From: an uncultured Porphyromonas sp.
GTDB lineage: Bacteria > Bacteroidota > Bacteroidia > Bacteroidales > Porphyromonadaceae
DNA: 6,884 nucleotides
Reading direction: 5' to 3'
Assembly: GCA_946997275.1 (NCBI GenBank)
Contig: CAMPUN010000060.1
Coordinates: forward strand, 1 to 6,884
The position numbers and the translations under genes are program-made. Shown here one piece after another: positions 5,033 through 6,884 of the stretch; position 1 is the stretch's first letter; every line of letters begins with the position of its first letter. The notes below the pieces were generated by a model. It made no database searches. It saw only the letters and a list, made by a program, of their open reading frames with translations, and was not told the DNA's origin.

Positions 5033-5938
5033 ATGGCTACAGAGAGCTTAGCAGCTAAAAAGCAAGAGGTAAAGGAACAAAAAGATCAACTAGACCATGT
5101 CTGGGAGGAGTACAAAAAAGCACGAGAAGAGCTGCTCTCCCAGGTCACCACACTACTCGCAGACTATCTCGAGAGTCATCAGCTGGAAGAACTGACATGG
5201 GATCTCCCCACCTCCCCCTTTGACCACGATGAAGAGCAAACGATCCTGCGCGCCTTTAACCTACTCTCAGATGGGTATAGCGTACATAATCTATATCCTG
5301 TCGCTGGAGTGAAGCGTAGCGAGACGGGCGTCAACCTCATCCTCTATCGTGACTGGCGCCTGACCGAACGCTTTGAGTACCCTCTCTCCACTCAGAACTT
5401 CATTAGAGATCTTCAAGACTCATCTGTTTTCGTCGGGATCAACTTTTGCAATCACGATTTCATTGTGGCATTGCTCAAGAAAGCCCTCGACAAAGAGACC
5501 CTAGAGAGCCTGAGCGACACCTTCAGTCTCACGACAAAAATGTCCGAATGGTATCAAGATCTCTTGAATCTTCGTAAATCATTTGTCTCCGTCCTCAACA
5601 GCCTTTTCCTGGACCTACTAGGCGAGGAGGGCGAGATCTCGTGGAGCGAAGAGGAGATAGACCCAGAGCTCAAGTCTAGCCTGACACTCATAAATCAGGA
5701 ACGATGTGACTGTGGCTATTACGAAGAGTACCCCATAGTGGGCGTTCACACGTATGATGGAATAGCTTATATCGACATAGACGATGGCTGGGAGGGGTAC
5801 GCGCTCACCTTCGGCCCCGAGATCAGCGACGAGCCAGACGAGATGTACTACCTTCACTACAACGACTACCTCTGCCTACCAGACCTCTACGAGTCGCTCA
5901 TCACCGCCGTCGAGCAAGCCCTCGCCAGAAACTCGTAA
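5033..5938 (+). CDS. Hypothetical acidic protein, 301 aa, with N-terminal helix and apparent internal duplication
   Basis: I do not recognise the family. There is no signal peptide or membrane segment. Residues 5-40 form a charged helix or short coiled coil (QEVKEQKDQLDHVWEEYKKA). Two similar modules appear to follow, about 31-153 and 181-297. Each begins with a helix ending in D-[YL]-L, continues to a central YP[VI]xGV (88-93 and 233-238) and a Trp 15 residues after the Val, and ends with a helix (DFIVALLKKAL; DLYESLITAVEQAL). The second module is much more acidic and includes CDC (225-227) and IDIDDGWEG. The start at 5033 follows an AT-rich leader without clear Shine-Dalgarno. It is transcribed away from the leftward operon and toward the receptor gene, which has its own promoter, so no functional link is evident. 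Confidence 0.85.
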   Translation: MATESLAAKKQEVKEQKDQLDHVWEEYKKAREELLSQVTTLLADYLESHQLEELTWDLPTSPFDHDEEQTILRAFNLLSDGYSVHNLYPVAGVKRSETGVNLILYRDWRLTERFEYPLSTQNFIRDLQDSSVFVGINFCNHDFIVALLKKALDKETLESLSDTFSLTTKMSEWYQDLLNLRKSFVSVLNSLFLDLLGEEGEISWSEEEIDPELKSSLTLINQERCDCGYYEEYPIVGVHTYDGIAYIDIDDGWEGYALTFGPEISDEPDEMYYLHYNDYLCLPDLYESLITAVEQALARNS

Positions 5939-5961
5939 ACACTGGATAGTGTGGGCAGAAG

Positions 5962-5975
5962 TACCCTTTCGGGTA
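5962..5975 (+). terminator. Weak hairpin after the 301-aa gene
   Basis: TACCC-TTTC-GGGTA forms a perfect 5-bp stem with a 4-nt loop, 24 bp after the stop codon. No U-tract follows. It directly abuts the -33 element of the next promoter, so it could equally be a regulatory site or chance. Confidence 0.25.
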
Positions 5976-6006
5976 TTGTGTAGAGCGGGAAGTCTATCTA
6001 ACTTTG
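5976..6006 (+). promoter_or_regulatory. Bacteroidota-type promoter for the TonB-dependent receptor
   Basis: TTG at 5976-5978 and TAACTTTG at 5999-6006 are separated by 20 nt and match the -33 and -7 boxes. The start of transcription would be near 6012, leaving a leader of about 87 nt before the ATG at 6099. Confidence 0.65.
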
Positions 6007-6098
6007 CAGGTGTATAAAGGCGGGGTCTTTGGGGAGAGGTCTTTTCGTAGGGGCTCCACCCCAACATCCTCATATCTCTATCAAGACAACAAGAAGCG

Positions 6099-6884
6099 AT
6101 GACTGGAAGCCATTCTCCTGCGGTGGAGCATAAGAAGACGTTCGTGAGACTCGTACTCTCACTTCTCCTCGTGGTGTCCTCAGCCGTGGCATCGCTCGCA
6201 CAAGAGCGCGTTGGCACCGTGACTGGGGTCGTAACTACGACAACGGGCGAGGCTCTGGTCAATGCTGTAGTTCTCTTCACCAGTAGTCAGGACTCCACGC
6301 ACTGCTTCCCTGCCGTCTGTGACGAGCAAGGGCGCTTTTACCAAGAGCTCCCCCTCGGGGCTTATTCGTATAGAGTCTCTTACCTCGGCTCCAGCTACAC
6401 TCCTGAGCGAAATCAAGTAGAGGTGAGCAAGAGGTCTACCAGCTCTCTGAGCATCGTCATTACGCCCACCGCACAAGCACTTGAAGAGGTGGTCGTAGTT
6501 GCCAAGCGTCCATTTGTCTCATACGATGGCGGTGTGGCTCGCTATAACCTTTTGGCTAATCCTGCAGCCATCGGCGGGAACCTCTTGGACGGGCTCAAGC
6601 TAATCCCTGGCGTACAAGTGGAGGAGCGTGGAGGGCTCTCTGTCTATGGCTTCTACACACTCACGGTAGCTGTCAATGGTCGTATACTACGGCTCTCCCC
6701 TGAGGAGGTTCAGGCTTATCTCAGCTCTCTGAGCGTGGAGGATGCCGAGCGAGTGGAGCTCATTCGCCATCCAGGACCCGAGTATGGTGTGCAGAGCGGT
6801 GCCGTCCTCAACGTCATCACAAAGGGAAACCCTCGAGAGGGTCTCAATGCTTTCATCTCTGCCGATGCGAGCTATCGGAGGAAG
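6099..6884 (+). CDS. Partial TonB-dependent receptor / outer membrane beta-barrel family protein (N-terminal 262 codons)
   Basis: The frame is open from the ATG to the window edge. Residues 1-34 form a signal peptide: KK near the start, hydrophobic LVLSLLLVVSSAVASLA, and likely cleavage before QERVG. Residues about 39-125 form a carboxypeptidase-regulatory-like beta domain (GTVTGVVTTTTGEALVNAVV...DEQGRF...LPLGAYSYRVSYLG). The linker LEEVVVVAKRP (128-138) is typical of Bacteroidota receptors. Residues about 150-243 form the plug, with LLDGLKLIPGVQVE, AVNGR and AVLNVITKG. The barrel lies outside the window. The layout fits the outer membrane beta-barrel family often annotated beside SusC-like proteins, and lacks the long SusC plug signature in what is visible. 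It would act in the outer membrane, taking up a substrate with TonB-ExbBD energy; the substrate cannot be told. An in-frame start further upstream is not supported. Confidence 0.9.
   Translation, partial: MTGSHSPAVEHKKTFVRLVLSLLLVVSSAVASLAQERVGTVTGVVTTTTGEALVNAVVLFTSSQDSTHCFPAVCDEQGRFYQELPLGAYSYRVSYLGSSYTPERNQVEVSKRSTSSLSIVITPTAQALEEVVVVAKRPFVSYDGGVARYNLLANPAAIGGNLLDGLKLIPGVQVEERGGLSVYGFYTLTVAVNGRILRLSPEEVQAYLSSLSVEDAERVELIRHPGPEYGVQSGAVLNVITKGNPREGLNAFISADASYRRK

Noticed and set aside
5784..6476. Frames at 5784-6017 (+), 5876-6280 (-) and 6180-6476 (-)
   Set aside because: They overlap the end of the 301-aa gene or the receptor's signal peptide and N-terminal domain, both of which are better supported.

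Overview
The window looks like the chromosome of a Bacteroidota bacterium, most likely a Porphyromonas-like member of the Bacteroidales. The grounds are three: promoters fit the Bacteroidota pattern (TTG at -33 and TAnnTTTG at -7), most starts have AT-rich leaders without a clear Shine-Dalgarno site, and the right end carries a TonB-dependent receptor of the type with a carboxypeptidase-regulatory-like N-terminal domain. The genus is inferred from style and composition, not from a database match.

Left block (1-4296, all minus strand): reading in the direction of transcription, there are two tandem paralogs of an unrecognised protein (B at 3076-4296, then A at 1793-2914), a short SprT/Spartan-like zinc protease (1357-1788), an unrecognised 233-aa protein (649-1350), and the first 204 codons of a larger protein that resembles Bacteroidales AddB/RexB-like PD-(D/E)XK nuclease proteins (tentative). 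The last four genes are separated by only 4, 6 and 34 bp, so they probably form one operon. A strong candidate promoter with both boxes lies upstream of paralog B (4521-4551). The matching part of paralog A's upstream region has lost these boxes.

The paralogs are the most unusual part. They share a 786-bp core (1874-2659 and 3169-3954) that I read as identical at every base. Their leaders differ at about 5% of positions, their N-terminal coding ends carry indels, and their C-terminal tails are only distantly alike. This pattern points to gene conversion between older duplicates. Both leaders keep a hairpin with a UACG tetraloop and a 12-codon upstream ORF that ends 10 nt before the main start codon.

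Middle (4297-5032): a divergent intergenic region holding paralog B's long leader and promoter, a degenerate array with a period of about 21 bp (roughly 4650-4815), and a candidate promoter for the next gene on the plus strand.

Right block (plus strand): a 301-aa acidic protein of unknown function that appears to contain two copies of a module of about 115-120 residues (5033-5938), then, behind a well-formed promoter, the first 262 codons of an outer-membrane TonB-dependent receptor (6099 to the window edge). I see no tRNA, rRNA, transposase, integrase or CRISPR array.
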